Of a stretch of DNA of 64,000 bases, positions 38,745 through 49,792 are shown piece by piece. The first letter of the stretch is position 1, and the number at the start of each line of letters is the position of its first letter. The DNA comes from Pseudoalteromonas sp. R3. Lineage in GTDB: Bacteria; Pseudomonadota; Gammaproteobacteria; Enterobacterales; Alteromonadaceae. The notes under the pieces were generated by a model. The model did not search any database. It saw only the letters and a list, made by a program, of their open reading frames with translations, and was not told the origin of the DNA. The stretch spans positions 3,224,001 through 3,288,000 of the forward strand of contig NZ_CP034835.1 in assembly GCF_004014715.1 (NCBI RefSeq). The letters are read 5' to 3'. Made by a program: the position numbers and the translations under genes.

Positions 38745-41189
38745 TCACATACGGCTCTTTACCCGATTAGTAGCCTGGGCCGTTGCCGGATCATCTGGCC
38801 AAAAGTGCTTGGGGTAACGTCCTTTCATCTCTTTTTGTACTTCACGATAACTGGATTGCCAGAAATGCGCCAGGTCCTGAGTCAGCTGCAAAGGACGCTG
38901 CGCCGGAGAAAGTAGCTCCATCAGTACCGGTAAACGCCCCTCACACAGTACCGGACTGTGGCTCATCCCATATACTTCCTGCATCCGCACTGATAATCGG
39001 GCCGGGCCATCAAGTTGATAATGGATGCGTATATTTGACCCGCTTGGAACGGTGATCCGCTGTGGTAATAGTACATTCAGGCGCTGCTGTTGAGCCCACT
39101 CCAGATTGCTTAACAAGGCCGTATACAAATCAAGCTTTTTTAACTGAGGAAGTTGTTTCACATCGTTCAGGTAAGGAGCGAGCCAAGCTTCTACTTTTGC
39201 CAGTAAACCCGCTTCATCAATCGCCTGAAACTCCTGAGGGTATAACGTTTGCGCTAACGTCATCCGAGTCAATAACTCTTCACAATTTGCATAGTCTTTA
39301 AATATCGACAAACCTTGCTGGCGGACCAGGGTTAACCAAGCTTCTGTGCGCAACTGCGTGTCTATCGGACCCGGCGCAGGCTTTGCTGTATAAATCCAGT
39401 GTCCCAGGTATAGCCGTTGTTCATGAACAAACTGTCCTGATTTTTGCTCAAATTCACATATATCCCGTTCAGTAAACAAATGAGGCAATGCACTTTGTAG
39501 ATGTTTGGGCTCGAAAGCTGTCGCGCTAAATATTTGCTGACCTTTATATCCGCCTAAGTCGGCAATTGCCAGGTAGTTAGCATCCTGCCAAAACTCCTTG
39601 TGTGCACTTACACCAGCGCCATTAGCCAGCACCCAGCCCTGCCCACGACGTTTCGCAAGACGGTCTGGAAAGGCTAGTGCAACCACCAGCGGTAAATGCT
39701 CTATAGCTAGTTCGCCGGACGTATGTTGCAAACGTGCACGACGCAGCCAGAATAACAGTTGCTGACGAAAAGCAGGGTGTGGACGAGTCGCTTGCTGTTG
39801 CAGTGCAACACTGAGCTCTGCAGGTGCCGATATGCGACTTTCTAACAGCGCAACAAAATAACAGCCAAGTTCCACAATACCCGGGTATTCAGTTTCCAGT
39901 TCTTGTGATTTTAGTAACATATGGCCAAAACGAGGATCCGCGCCCAGCGACTGAACCTGTTTACCCAAGGGCGTAACCCGTCCACGGCTATCCAGGAGTT
40001 CCAAAGCGCTTAGCAACTCATTCGCCTTCGCAAGCTGCGCATCTGTGGGCATATCGAGTAATGCCAGTTCACAAATTTCGCTGCCCCACACTTTGGCCTC
40101 AAGCATCAGACCGCTCAGATCACTGCACAATATATCAGGCCGGTCATGGGCATCTCGACGCTCAAACAGCGCCTTACTCCCCAACCGATAAACGACCCCG
40201 GCTTCAATACGCCCTGCCCGCCCTGCTCGTTGCACCGCAGAGCTGCGAGAAATAGACTGGGTAATCAGCTCACTTACACCTGTGCGCAGGTTGTATTGAG
40301 CCGCTCGTCGCTTGCCACTGTCTACAACAACACGAATACCTTCTATCGTCAGTGAGGTTTCGGCTACATTGGTAGTCAGTACCACCTTACGCATTCCTTT
40401 AGGTGCAGGTACAATGGCAGCCTGCTGAGTTTGCTTATCCTGCTCCCCGGATAATGTTGCTAACACCCATTGTGGATCTGAAGCGATCGTATCCTGAAGT
40501 GCGCCGGATACATATCGAATTTCTTTCTGCCCAGGCAAAAACACCAGGATACTTCCGGTCTGGTCACTGAGAGCCTGACAGACTATTGACGGAATTTGCT
40601 CTAACCAGCGGCTTTCATCTTTGAGTGGAATGTATATCTCATCAATTGGAAAACTGCGGCCATCGGAGCGTACCACAGGGCAATCCAGAAATTGCTGATA
40701 GCGCTCACTATCCAGGGTTGCCGACATAACCAGTATATGCAGGTCATCACGTAAAGCCTGTTGCGATTCCAGTGCGAATGCCAACGCCGTATCTGCTGCC
40801 AAAGATCGCTCGTGAAACTCATCAAAGATAAGTAAGTCGACCCCCTCCAGCTCAGGGTCAGCCTGAAGTAAACGCGTTAATGTCCCTTCGGTAACAATTT
40901 CAAGCTGGGTACGCGCGGACACTTTAACTTCCTGACGGATCCTGAGGCCCACCCGCTCACCGACAGCCTCATTCAGCTGTGCAGCCAGAAAACGAGCAAT
41001 GTTGCGTGCAGCCAGTCGCCTGGGTTCCAGCATAATAATGCGTTTAAAATGCCCACCCAGCATCAGTTGCATCGGTAACCAGGTCGACTTACCCGCACCT
41101 GGTGGCGCTTGCAACAAGACACGGGGTTGTGTAGTTAGCTGCGATAGAAGTTGATCATAAACGGCCTGGATAGGTAGCACTGTGCTCAT
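38745..41189 (-). CDS. hrpB: ATP-dependent RNA helicase HrpB
   Basis: The 814-residue DEAH/DExH helicase matches E. coli HrpB in length and layout. It has the Walker A GAGKST, motif II variant DEFHERS, motif III SAT, motif VI QRAGRAGR, then helicase-associated and HrpB C-terminal domains (with HFWQSSYREVQKEMKGRYPKH near the end, noted by YPKHFW). Its role in RNA metabolism is poorly known. It appears monocistronic. Confidence 0.95.
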   Translation of the reverse strand: MSTVLPIQAVYDQLLSQLTTQPRVLLQAPPGAGKSTWLPMQLMLGGHFKRIIMLEPRRLAARNIARFLAAQLNEAVGERVGLRIRQEVKVSARTQLEIVTEGTLTRLLQADPELEGVDLLIFDEFHERSLAADTALAFALESQQALRDDLHILVMSATLDSERYQQFLDCPVVRSDGRSFPIDEIYIPLKDESRWLEQIPSIVCQALSDQTGSILVFLPGQKEIRYVSGALQDTIASDPQWVLATLSGEQDKQTQQAAIVPAPKGMRKVVLTTNVAETSLTIEGIRVVVDSGKRRAAQYNLRTGVSELITQSISRSSAVQRAGRAGRIEAGVVYRLGSKALFERRDAHDRPDILCSDLSGLMLEAKVWGSEICELALLDMPTDAQLAKANELLSALELLDSRGRVTPLGKQVQSLGADPRFGHMLLKSQELETEYPGIVELGCYFVALLESRISAPAELSVALQQQATRPHPAFRQQLLFWLRRARLQHTSGELAIEHLPLVVALAFPDRLAKRRGQGWVLANGAGVSAHKEFWQDANYLAIADLGGYKGQQIFSATAFEPKHLQSALPHLFTERDICEFEQKSGQFVHEQRLYLGHWIYTAKPAPGPIDTQLRTEAWLTLVRQQGLSIFKDYANCEELLTRMTLAQTLYPQEFQAIDEAGLLAKVEAWLAPYLNDVKQLPQLKKLDLYTALLSNLEWAQQQRLNVLLPQRITVPSGSNIRIHYQLDGPARLSVRMQEVYGMSHSPVLCEGRLPVLMELLSPAQRPLQLTQDLAHFWQSSYREVQKEMKGRYPKHFWPDDPATAQATNRVKSRM

Positions 41190-41313
41190 TTTTATTGCTT
41201 TATCTAATTTGCTGTGGGGCTAGTTTATACCAATTTGCTTAATTAAGTGCTCTATCTTGAGGGAGAAAATAGGGTCGATAACACCGCTCCCGCGTCCTGC
41301 TATCGCTGAGGCA

Positions 41314-41329
41314 CCTACATCCATGTAGG
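41314..41329. repeat. short inverted repeat
   Basis: CCTACAT-CC-ATGTAGG is a perfect 7-2-7 palindrome in the gap between hrpB and the YdjM-like gene. Similar ACATCCATGT hairpins are scattered in gaps of related marine genomes, so it may be a dispersed repeat. Confidence 0.35.
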
Positions 41330-41497
41330 CGAGGCAAAAATTTTGCATTGTTACAAACCGTAAAGTTTATTGAAGCATAATTTTGGGTCCCCGAGCAAAG
41401 CTCAACTTTGACCTGAAAAAGTGGACAGACATCGCTTTGAATGGGATTATCCTTGCCATATGACATGCTGCGCAATAGACGAGTAAAAGAGGAATGC

Positions 41498-42046
41498 ATG
41501 ACCCCCAGTGGACACCTGATGATGAGCTGGCTATGCGGTGCCAGTACAGTCTCAACGAAACGAGAACGGATACTGATCACGTTAGCCGGCCTATCTCCCG
41601 ATGCAGATGGCATCGGCCTGCTGGCTGACTGGATCACAGGCACTACGCGTCTCTACCATCAGTGGCATCATGTTTTAGGCCATAACCTGCTGTTTGCGCT
41701 AAGTATCGCAACTTGTGCAAGTTTACTGGCCCATACCGGAAAAAAGTGTGTATGGCTGATGTCATTTGTCGCAATCCATTTGCACCTGCTCACCGATCTA
41801 ACCGGCTCAAAGGGACCGGATGGGTATCAATGGCCAATCCAATATTTTTATCCATTCAATCATGCCGGGTACACCTGGCAGGGCCAATGGGCTCTGAATG
41901 CCTGGCAAAATCATCTTATTTGGTTATGCCTGGCACTGATCTGTATCGGATACATACGACGCTGCAACATTTCATTTTTTGAACTGTTTGGTTCCAAATT
42001 GGATGAAGCTGCACGCAGGCTGTGCACCAGACTATTGTCGAGATAG
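41498..42046 (+). CDS. YdjM-like membrane protein (LexA-regulated hydrolase family, PF04307)
   Basis: I place the start at 41498 (MTPSGHLMMSW) behind AAGAGGA. The 182-residue product has the family's conserved His/Asp set: TPSGHL, SPDADGIG, HQWHHVLGHN and HLLTDLTG, with about four membrane helices. These residues could bind a metal, and the family is annotated as metal-dependent hydrolase. E. coli YdjM is LexA-regulated, but no LexA box is seen here. Function is unknown. Confidence 0.85.
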   Translation: MTPSGHLMMSWLCGASTVSTKRERILITLAGLSPDADGIGLLADWITGTTRLYHQWHHVLGHNLLFALSIATCASLLAHTGKKCVWLMSFVAIHLHLLTDLTGSKGPDGYQWPIQYFYPFNHAGYTWQGQWALNAWQNHLIWLCLALICIGYIRRCNISFFELFGSKLDEAARRLCTRLLSR

Positions 42047-42151
42047 CACACAAAGCTGTAAAGCCCTGTTATTCACCAATAACTTAAACTGGGTGGGCTG
42101 CACTGAAAACACGATGTGCAGCAAGCGGATTAAATAATAAAAACTGCCGTT

Positions 42152-43084
42152 TTATGAAGACGATACCGTCGTACATACCTGATATTGATTACGGCCAGAC
42201 TCTTTCGCGTTATACAGCGCGCTGTCAGCTTGCTCAATCAGTTCGGCGGGCGTAGCGGCCTTGGTACTACCTGTACAAGACAAGCCCACACTCACAGTCA
42301 CAAAGCGATGAGGAGAAGACGGATGAGCAATCGCCAGGTCTGCTATGCTTTGTACTACCTCAGATGCAAACTGTTGCGCACTGTGTATTGACGTGTCTGG
42401 TAACAGTACCGCAATTTCCTCGCCGCCATAGCGACATACCAAATCTACTGGGCGCCGGGCACACTCAGATACTTGCCTGGTCACGCTTTTCAGTGCTTGA
42501 TCCCCTTCCAGGTGACCCAGACTGTCATTAAATTTTTTAAAAAAATCGATATCAATCAGCAACAGGGTCAAGGGCACGCGGCGCCTTAAACTGTCCTTTA
42601 ACAGGCGGTCGATTTCGATATCAAAAAAGCGACGGTTATACAGCTCGGTGAGGCCATCAACAAAGGATTGTTTGGTCAGGATATCGGCCTGCACTTTGTA
42701 CTTTAGGTGGGTGGTAATACGTTTCACCAGCGTACTGGCAACCAACGGTTTTTCAATGAAATCTACAGCGCCTGCATCCCAACATTTCTCCTGTACTTTT
42801 GGCTCCTGGCTTGAGGTGATAAAAAGCAGTGGAATATCAGCCAGTTCGGGTTGTGACTTAAGCGCTTTACATGCTTCAAGCCCTGACATCCCCTCTAAAT
42901 TAATATCCATTACAATTAAGTCAGGCTTAATTTTGTGACACACTTTTAACGCTGTTTCTGCACTTTCAAAGCTGACTGTGCGACAAACTGGCTTTAGTAT
43001 TCTGCTAACCAGTTTGCGGACCAACTTTGAATCGTCGACCACCAATACCGTACAACTTTCGATACTGTGTACAATTTCAAACAT
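42152..43084 (-). CDS. response regulator with GGDEF output (diguanylate cyclase)
   Basis: The 310-residue cytoplasmic protein has a receiver domain (DD near 17-18, phosphoacceptor Asp60 in IVMDIN, Lys in EKPL). It ends with a GGDEF domain carrying the active motif GGEEI (220-224) and a complete inhibitory site RPVD (211-214) five residues before it. It should make cyclic di-GMP when phosphorylated and be subject to product inhibition, like WspR. It lies 104 bases downstream of a hybrid kinase on the same strand, a plausible phosphodonor. Confidence 0.93.
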   Translation of the reverse strand: MFEIVHSIESCTVLVVDDSKLVRKLVSRILKPVCRTVSFESAETALKVCHKIKPDLIVMDINLEGMSGLEACKALKSQPELADIPLLFITSSQEPKVQEKCWDAGAVDFIEKPLVASTLVKRITTHLKYKVQADILTKQSFVDGLTELYNRRFFDIEIDRLLKDSLRRRVPLTLLLIDIDFFKKFNDSLGHLEGDQALKSVTRQVSECARRPVDLVCRYGGEEIAVLLPDTSIHSAQQFASEVVQSIADLAIAHPSSPHRFVTVSVGLSCTGSTKAATPAELIEQADSALYNAKESGRNQYQVCTTVSSS

Positions 43085-43188
43085 TGAATTCCATCCCGTT
43101 TACCCCGGATTCTGCCATTCTCCCCAACACTAAGACAAGTTAAACAGCCTGAGTTAATTCACGAGGATAACACTACAATCATAGCCTA

Positions 43189-45900
43189 TTATACAGATTT
43201 CAACCGACCCAACGCGTTACCGGGCTGCACAGCACATTCAGAAATCACTTGCCAAAGCACTTTTTGCTCAATGGGCTTAGCGATGTAGCCATCAAAACCT
43301 GCATGCTGATACTTTTGTCGGTCTTCGGTTAACACATTAGCAGTCAGGGCTATCACTGGCAATGTCGGATGTTGCTGCTTTATTAACTTACAGGCTTCAA
43401 GCCCATCCATCACGGGCATCTGAATATCCATCAAGACAAACGCAGGACAGTGTCGATTTACCTGAGTGACAGCTTCCTGCCCGTTTGCCACCAGCACCAC
43501 ATCTGCATTACTTTTATCTAGCAATGCACGGATCACCAGCTGGTTAATTTCATTGTCTTCCGCAACCAAAACCCGAACACCAGATAGCTCCACAAGCGCT
43601 ACCTGATCCTCTGACTGATTCATCTGAGCATGAGCACTTTTTTCAAGCGGTAAAAATACCGTAAACACGCTACCCACGTTTTCCATACTTTGCACATCAA
43701 TGCTCCCTGACATCAACTCAACCAGAGAGTGCGTTATAGACAGGCCAAGACCCGTACCGCCGAATTTTCGGGTGGTTGATTTGTCGGCCTGCTCAAAACG
43801 TTGAAACAGTCGTTCCAGTGCCTCTTTACCAATACCCATGCCAGTATCGCGCACGGTAAATACCACGCCAGGCTCACCTTGCACCTCTTCAATCTCGAGG
43901 TCTACACCACCACGTTGGGTAAACTTAATCGCATTAGAAAGCAGATTAAGCAGTATTTGTCTTACCCTGACTGCATCTCCTTCCCAATTAACGTGTTCAA
44001 AGTTGCCCGTCACAGACAAGTAGATCCCTTTCTGAGAGGCCACCGCTTGCAGGTCTGTCTGAATATGGCTAATTAACTCACTCAGATTAAACGGCCGGAT
44101 CTCCAGCGTCAGCTTGCCAGCCTCAATCTTGGAAAAGTCCAGAATATCATTAATAATGGTGATCAAAGCTTTGGCCGAATAGGTGGCCTTTGCCAGATAT
44201 TCCTTCGCTCTGCAGGACAGCGGTTCCTCACTAAGCAGCTGTAAGGTGCCGTACAAACCATTCATGGGTGTACGGATCTCATGGCTCATATTGGCCAAAA
44301 ATTCAGACTTAGCCCGGGTCGCATCCTCTGCCACTTTTTTGGCTTCTGCCAGAGCCTGTTCGTGCTCCAGTTGCTCTGTCAGGTCATACGCGACCCCCAG
44401 AAATCCCACCAGCTGCCCCCGATTATCCTGTAATCGCGATACACTCAGGCGTACGGGTGTGAGTTGCGCGCTCTTTTTCACATAGGTCCAGTTATTGATG
44501 TCATTTTTACCAAGCCGCGCTTTCGCCACAATGGCTTCAAAACCCGGCTCTACAGGATAGTCCAATTCCTGTGATAACTCTTCGGCACGTTGAGCGACTT
44601 CCAGTTCCAAATGAAACACTGCGGGTGTGAGTTTGCCAATCATTTCCTCGGCTTTATAGCCCAGCAGTTTCTCAGCCGCTGGGTTAAACACCGTAATGAT
44701 CCCATTCACATCGGTTGCCACCACCGAATAGGTCGCACTATCTAAAATACTGCGCTGTAGTGCACCCACTTGTTCTATTTCAGCGGTTCGCGCCTGTACT
44801 TTTTGCTCCAACACGACATTGGCTTCAGATAACGCTCTTTCACGGGTTTCAGACAAGTCCAGTTGATGTGCTTTAGACTGATGTGCACGCAATACCAGCA
44901 ACTGCACACAAAACACCACCAGCATCAATGCCAACGTGATCATGACCGCTTCGCGCAGTGCCCGGTATGGACTGGGTAACCCAAGCCCTTGTATGTAATC
45001 GGCTGTGGGGCTTAGTTCGAGCCGCCAGGTGCGGCCGTACAACTGCAGCACACTATGTCCCCGATACTGGCTGAGCTGTGTCTGTGCTTCACCACGACTA
45101 AAAAACAATGTACTGGCTTGGCGGTCTATGTCTTTGATCTTAATTACCAGATTGTGTTTAATCCCTGTTAATGAGCCCAGCACTTCATCAATCAGTATTG
45201 GGCTGTAACTCCAGCCTGCAAGTTGTAACATGCGCTCTTCCGGGGTATCTGGTGCATCGCTTTGGGTATAAACGGGCATCAAAATCAAGAAGCCATGCTG
45301 GACTTTCTGGTTGGCCTGCACCAGAGTGATGGGTGCCGTCAGCATCACTTCGGCGCGTCTGGCTGCATCGGTTGCCGCAACTCGGCGCATTGTTTCAGAG
45401 CCAATATCCAGCCCTACAGCCTGTTTATTACGCGATTCAGGTTCAATAAACTGGATAACATACAAACTTTGTTGATGGGCCGTCAGCTGCTTTATGTCAA
45501 ATTGTTTATCTGGTCGCTGCTGTCGCGCCTCCTGCACAAACACCGATTTATTTTCAAAAGGTACAAAACGGATAAAACCAACCCCCCGTGCACCTGGAAA
45601 TTCCCGTTCATGATAGCGACTGCCGGCATATCGCTGCATGCGCTCATAGTCAAAGTGCTCTGCCCCCACTGTTTGGATGGCACCATGTAAACCAGCCAGA
45701 CCGTATCGATACAACGCCATCCGCTCTTGCACTGCCTGTGTGAGTAATGCTAAGTCGGCTGTCACGGCCTCATTTACCCGTGTATCAATACCTTGCAGAT
45801 GTGACTGGTGGCTATGCCAGGCGCCCAGCGTGCCCAGGCCCATTACGAGCAGCAAAGGCCAAAGCAGTTGCCACAGGGGCCAGCTTTTTTGTCGCGGCAC
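43189..45900 (-). CDS. hybrid histidine kinase with CHASE sensor
   Basis: The 903-residue product has, in order: a signal-anchor helix (about 8-27), a periplasmic CHASE domain (about 50-290) and a second membrane helix (about 313-333). A coiled coil, a PAS domain (SATYSVVATDVNG), HisKA with the phospho-His in NMSHEIRTPMNG, an ATPase domain (DTGMGI, GGTGLGLS) and a receiver (VLMDIQMPVMDG, KPI) follow. There is no HPt domain, so the signal must leave through a separate HPt protein or the upstream neighbour's. The start is GTG at 45900 and is uncertain. CHASE domains bind cytokinin-like or other small molecules in some organisms; the ligand here is unknown. Confidence 0.9.
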   Translation of the reverse strand: MPRQKSWPLWQLLWPLLLVMGLGTLGAWHSHQSHLQGIDTRVNEAVTADLALLTQAVQERMALYRYGLAGLHGAIQTVGAEHFDYERMQRYAGSRYHEREFPGARGVGFIRFVPFENKSVFVQEARQQRPDKQFDIKQLTAHQQSLYVIQFIEPESRNKQAVGLDIGSETMRRVAATDAARRAEVMLTAPITLVQANQKVQHGFLILMPVYTQSDAPDTPEERMLQLAGWSYSPILIDEVLGSLTGIKHNLVIKIKDIDRQASTLFFSRGEAQTQLSQYRGHSVLQLYGRTWRLELSPTADYIQGLGLPSPYRALREAVMITLALMLVVFCVQLLVLRAHQSKAHQLDLSETRERALSEANVVLEQKVQARTAEIEQVGALQRSILDSATYSVVATDVNGIITVFNPAAEKLLGYKAEEMIGKLTPAVFHLELEVAQRAEELSQELDYPVEPGFEAIVAKARLGKNDINNWTYVKKSAQLTPVRLSVSRLQDNRGQLVGFLGVAYDLTEQLEHEQALAEAKKVAEDATRAKSEFLANMSHEIRTPMNGLYGTLQLLSEEPLSCRAKEYLAKATYSAKALITIINDILDFSKIEAGKLTLEIRPFNLSELISHIQTDLQAVASQKGIYLSVTGNFEHVNWEGDAVRVRQILLNLLSNAIKFTQRGGVDLEIEEVQGEPGVVFTVRDTGMGIGKEALERLFQRFEQADKSTTRKFGGTGLGLSITHSLVELMSGSIDVQSMENVGSVFTVFLPLEKSAHAQMNQSEDQVALVELSGVRVLVAEDNEINQLVIRALLDKSNADVVLVANGQEAVTQVNRHCPAFVLMDIQMPVMDGLEACKLIKQQHPTLPVIALTANVLTEDRQKYQHAGFDGYIAKPIEQKVLWQVISECAVQPGNALGRLKSV

Positions 45901-45986
45901 ATCCTTGGGGCTGTCACATTAGTCACCTTCATCCGCCTTACCATAAACTCAATGACACCAGGCACTTTGTCCTTTTTGTCGGACGG

Positions 45987-48900
45987 TTAGTTTTCATTGC
46001 TTTGTTTTGACGCTGGCGACACATTAAAGACGCCTTCTTGCAGCACCTGTTCGAGTACCAGATACTGAGCTTCAATACTGTCGACCAGGGCTTGGTAATC
46101 GGCCCCATTTTCATGCCTGGCGCCTTCTTCCAGCTTGGCCAGTAACTGAGTCAGCCGCTGCGCCCCTATGTCGGCACTTTGTCCGCGCAAAGCATGGCTG
46201 ATCTGCTTAACCTGACCATGATCTTGTTTTTTACAGTGTTCCTTCAGAGATAACAGTTTCTGGGGCGCTTTATTATAAAACAGCATACAAATTTGCAGAT
46301 ACAGCTCAGAGTCACCTTGCAAACGTGCAATGGTCCCCTCTACATCAAGCACTTCGCCCGACAACTCAGGCGTCTGCTCTTCCTTCACAACGGACACACT
46401 CTGCTCTGAAGGTGCTGTTGAAGAAGTACCTTCTAACTGATGTGAAGAATACTGTCTTTGTGGTTGTTGGTATGACTTAAACTTAGACAATACATCAAAC
46501 AACAACTTAGGCTGTATAGGCTTAGTCACGTAGTCATCCATGCCAGCAGCCAGGCACCGTTCTCGCTCGCCTGACATCGCATTCGCCGTCATCGCAATAA
46601 CCGGGATATGACGGAAAGACTCGCCCCCTTTTCCTTCACGGATTAAGCGCGTTGCCTGATAGCCATCCATGGTTGGCATATTGCAGTCCATTAAAACAGC
46701 AAACACAGGCTGGTTATTTTTTTCAGCGTTTAATAGTCCGCTCAACGCCTCGTGGCCCGATTGGCAAGTGACAACATGAGCATGGATCCCCTGCAGGATC
46801 CCTCGGGCTACTTCCCGATTGATCTGATTATCATCTACAATCATCACCGTAGCACCGCCCAGGTCGTTCTGCTCCGTACATTGTATACTGGGCACCATGA
46901 CCTGATGCTGATTTTTTAGCATCTTAGCAATTGCATCCTGGTCAAAGACCGACAGGAACGCCCCCAAACGAATAGGTTTCACCAACTTAGCTAGATATCC
47001 CTGGGCGACATTCTGATGAGTAAATTCACTATAAAGCACTATGGCTCGCTTATACACAGGGGTATCGAGCAAATTCTGCATATGGGGATGGTCGTGGTCA
47101 AGCACCACAAATTCACCATCATGCTCCACCAAAATACCACCATATTTATCTATCACATGTGAAAGATAGCTGTGCTCGCGAGCATCTTCGACATGAAGCT
47201 CGAAGCGCCGGCCATCCAGGGTATTTTCATGAGGCTTGGGCTTGGCCGTATCCAGTGCAAACGGCAAAGTAAAATAAAACTTGCTGCCGACGTTTTTCTG
47301 CGATTCAAAGCCGATTTCTCCGCCCATTAATTCACAGAGATTTTTGCAAATCGACAAACCCAGCCCGGTGCCACCAAACTCTGCACTGACACCACTGTCT
47401 TCCTGAGTAAAGGCAGAGAAAATTTTATGATGATTATGTTTATCTATCCCAACTCCTGTGTCTTCCACGGTCACAGTGAGATACACTTTGCCCTCCTCCT
47501 TAGTCGTCAGAGCACGTACGCAAACACATCCCTTACTGGTAAATTTAATGGCATTGCTCACCAGGTTGAAGACCACCTGCTTAATGCGCCCGGCATCTCC
47601 CGCCAGCTCAACAAAATCAATGTCTGTTACATCTACCACAAGGGTCAGCTGTTTTTCATACGCTTTTAGTGAAATGGAGGTGACAACATGCTCGACCACG
47701 GAAATAGGATTGAGTGGCTCCTGTTCCAGCTCCAATTTACCAGCCTCAATTTTAGACAAATCGAGAATATCGTTGATCAAAGAGGCCAGTGTCGATGAGC
47801 TGGTTTCGGTCATTTCCAGATAAGACAACTGCTTTTTAGTGAGAGGTTCGCGGCGAATGAGGTTCAGCGTGCCCAAAATACCATTCAGTGGGGTGCGCAT
47901 TTCATGGCTGATGGTAGAGATAAAGGCACTCTTAACCGCCGACGCTTTCACTGCCTTGGCTTTTTCTGCTTCCAGCTCTGCCGTGCGCGCTTGTACCAAA
48001 CGCTCCAAACTTTCGTTGGCACTTTTAACTTGCTGCTCGCTAATCTTTTCTTTGGTTGTGTCGCGACCAAACAAGGTGATCCCAACCAGCTGATTATCGG
48101 GACCTCGCACAGGGGAGACGGTAAAGTTTACATGCCGGGTCTGGTCTTGTAGCGTGTAGCTTTCATACCAATCGGTATCTTTTGATTTTGAGCCGTCTTC
48201 ATTTTTGAAATAAGACATAGCATCCTGCAAACGATCCATGGGTAACTCAATCAGATCGGTAATTTTGTGCTGTCGCTCACTGGCCGCCAGACTGGGGAAA
48301 ATCAGTAAAGACGCACTGTTGTACGTCTGAACATTCAACTGCATATCAAAGCTGATGATTGGCTCATCAGCCCCGTCAATAATAGACTCATAGACAGCCT
48401 TGTCTTCCTGATACTGCTCACGACTACGATAGAAAAGTACAATGCCCCCATAAACAACAGCAGCACTAAGGTTACGACTGTCAGAAGCATATAACTTGAC
48501 AAGCGCCGCTCATTTAATAGTGCGCCAGCCTGCTGCGGCAAGGCAATAGCGGTAATAAACATTTCGTGCCCAGGCCCCTGATAACCGCTGTTTAACTCTC
48601 TCTGTATGGCGACCTGCATTGCCGAAGAGCCATGCTTTGCAGCACCGTCAACCCGCCCTTTTGCCGTGCTGTGTAACCTAAAATCATCATCAAACAAACG
48701 TGGCCGGGCCAAGTCCCGGGTGTAATGAAACACCGGCTCAGGGCCATAAATATAGTGCCCCTGGTGATCGGTCAGATAATACTCTCCGGTGTCATCATTG
48801 AGTAATTCAATCAGCTGCCAAGCGCTGGAATTAAGTACCAGTAAGCCAAACAGATCGTTGTCTGCATCAAACAAAGGCATGGCGATACGCAGCACAGGAT

Positions 48901-49477
48901 TGAACGGACGCTGCACTTTGTTATTCTCAAAATTCAGGGAAATACGCGATGCAAAGTGCATTTCTTCGGACAAGTTCAGAGTTTCCTGAACATAATCTTT
49001 ATGCGATTTATCCTGCAGTTTGGCTTCGGGGATCCGCTCTACCTTGCCACGCCGCCGGTCAACCCGAACAAACTCTCGTCCATCCGGCATGATTATCCGC
49101 AGCTGCAATAACTCCGAGTTATTATGGATAAGGGATTTAAAAATGGTGGCAATGCGCGTTTTCCACAGTTCAATGGGCTGATTGTCCTTTGGGTCAACGC
49201 CATTGTTTTTCAGTGCACGAGCAATGCCCGGAAAAGGCGGGGTATCTTTTAAAAAGTGTAGGTAGCTTAAATCAGCCCGATAGCGCCGCTCAAATTGCTG
49301 CGCAATATGCGCGGTATTTTGTCTGAGCTGATTTTCTACTTCAAACTGTACTTCACGTTGCAGCTTACGTTCAAAGAAAAACACAGCCAGTACAATCAGC
49401 AATAGTAAGAATACGCTGAACACGCTCGCGAACCAAGGTGTTTGCTTACCTAGCTTTGCCGACAGGATCCTTATCAT
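45987..49477 (-). CDS. hybrid histidine kinase with Cache sensor, receiver and HPt (one-base frameshift)
   Basis: The frame from 49477 holds a membrane anchor, a double-Cache-like sensor and the second membrane helix. The frame from 48344 holds PAS, HisKA (TISHEMRTPLNG), ATPase (DTGVGI, GGTGLGLS), a degenerate receiver, a full receiver (VLMDCNMPTMDG) and an HPt domain (SHALRGQSADIG). Between them one G is missing in the run that reads CCCCC on the plus strand at 48445-48449. With it, helix LLLFMGGIVLFYRS continues into the PAS in frame, giving about 1163 residues. It is therefore one gene. It lies 86 bases upstream of the CHASE kinase and could pass phosphate through its HPt. Confidence 0.88.
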
Positions 49478-49792
49478 AGTATGACCTTTCCCCTGTATAC
49501 AGGGTGTATTCTAACGGTTTTTTACTGATATCAGCTTGGTCATAAGCCTGCACAGAAAGGGGGCTTTAGACCGAAAAATAACTTTGAAAACAGCTGTTAC
49601 ACACAAACTATAGTCCATGACGCGTACTTTACATGGCTCCTGTAAAGACTTTTCACTTTTAGCTGAATTCTCACGAGCAAGTTATTTATATTTCCCTTAT
49701 CTACAGAGCATAGGCCAAACTCATCAGTTTAACACCCCGCCCTTCAACAATCGTAATGTTTTATTCTTTACTCCCTTTTTGATTAAAAAGAC
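49478..49792. other. intergenic region between the TPR-GGDEF and kinase genes
   Basis: About 310 AT-rich bases; it should hold the promoter of the Cache kinase. No gene, clear terminator or known operator is seen. Confidence 0.4.
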
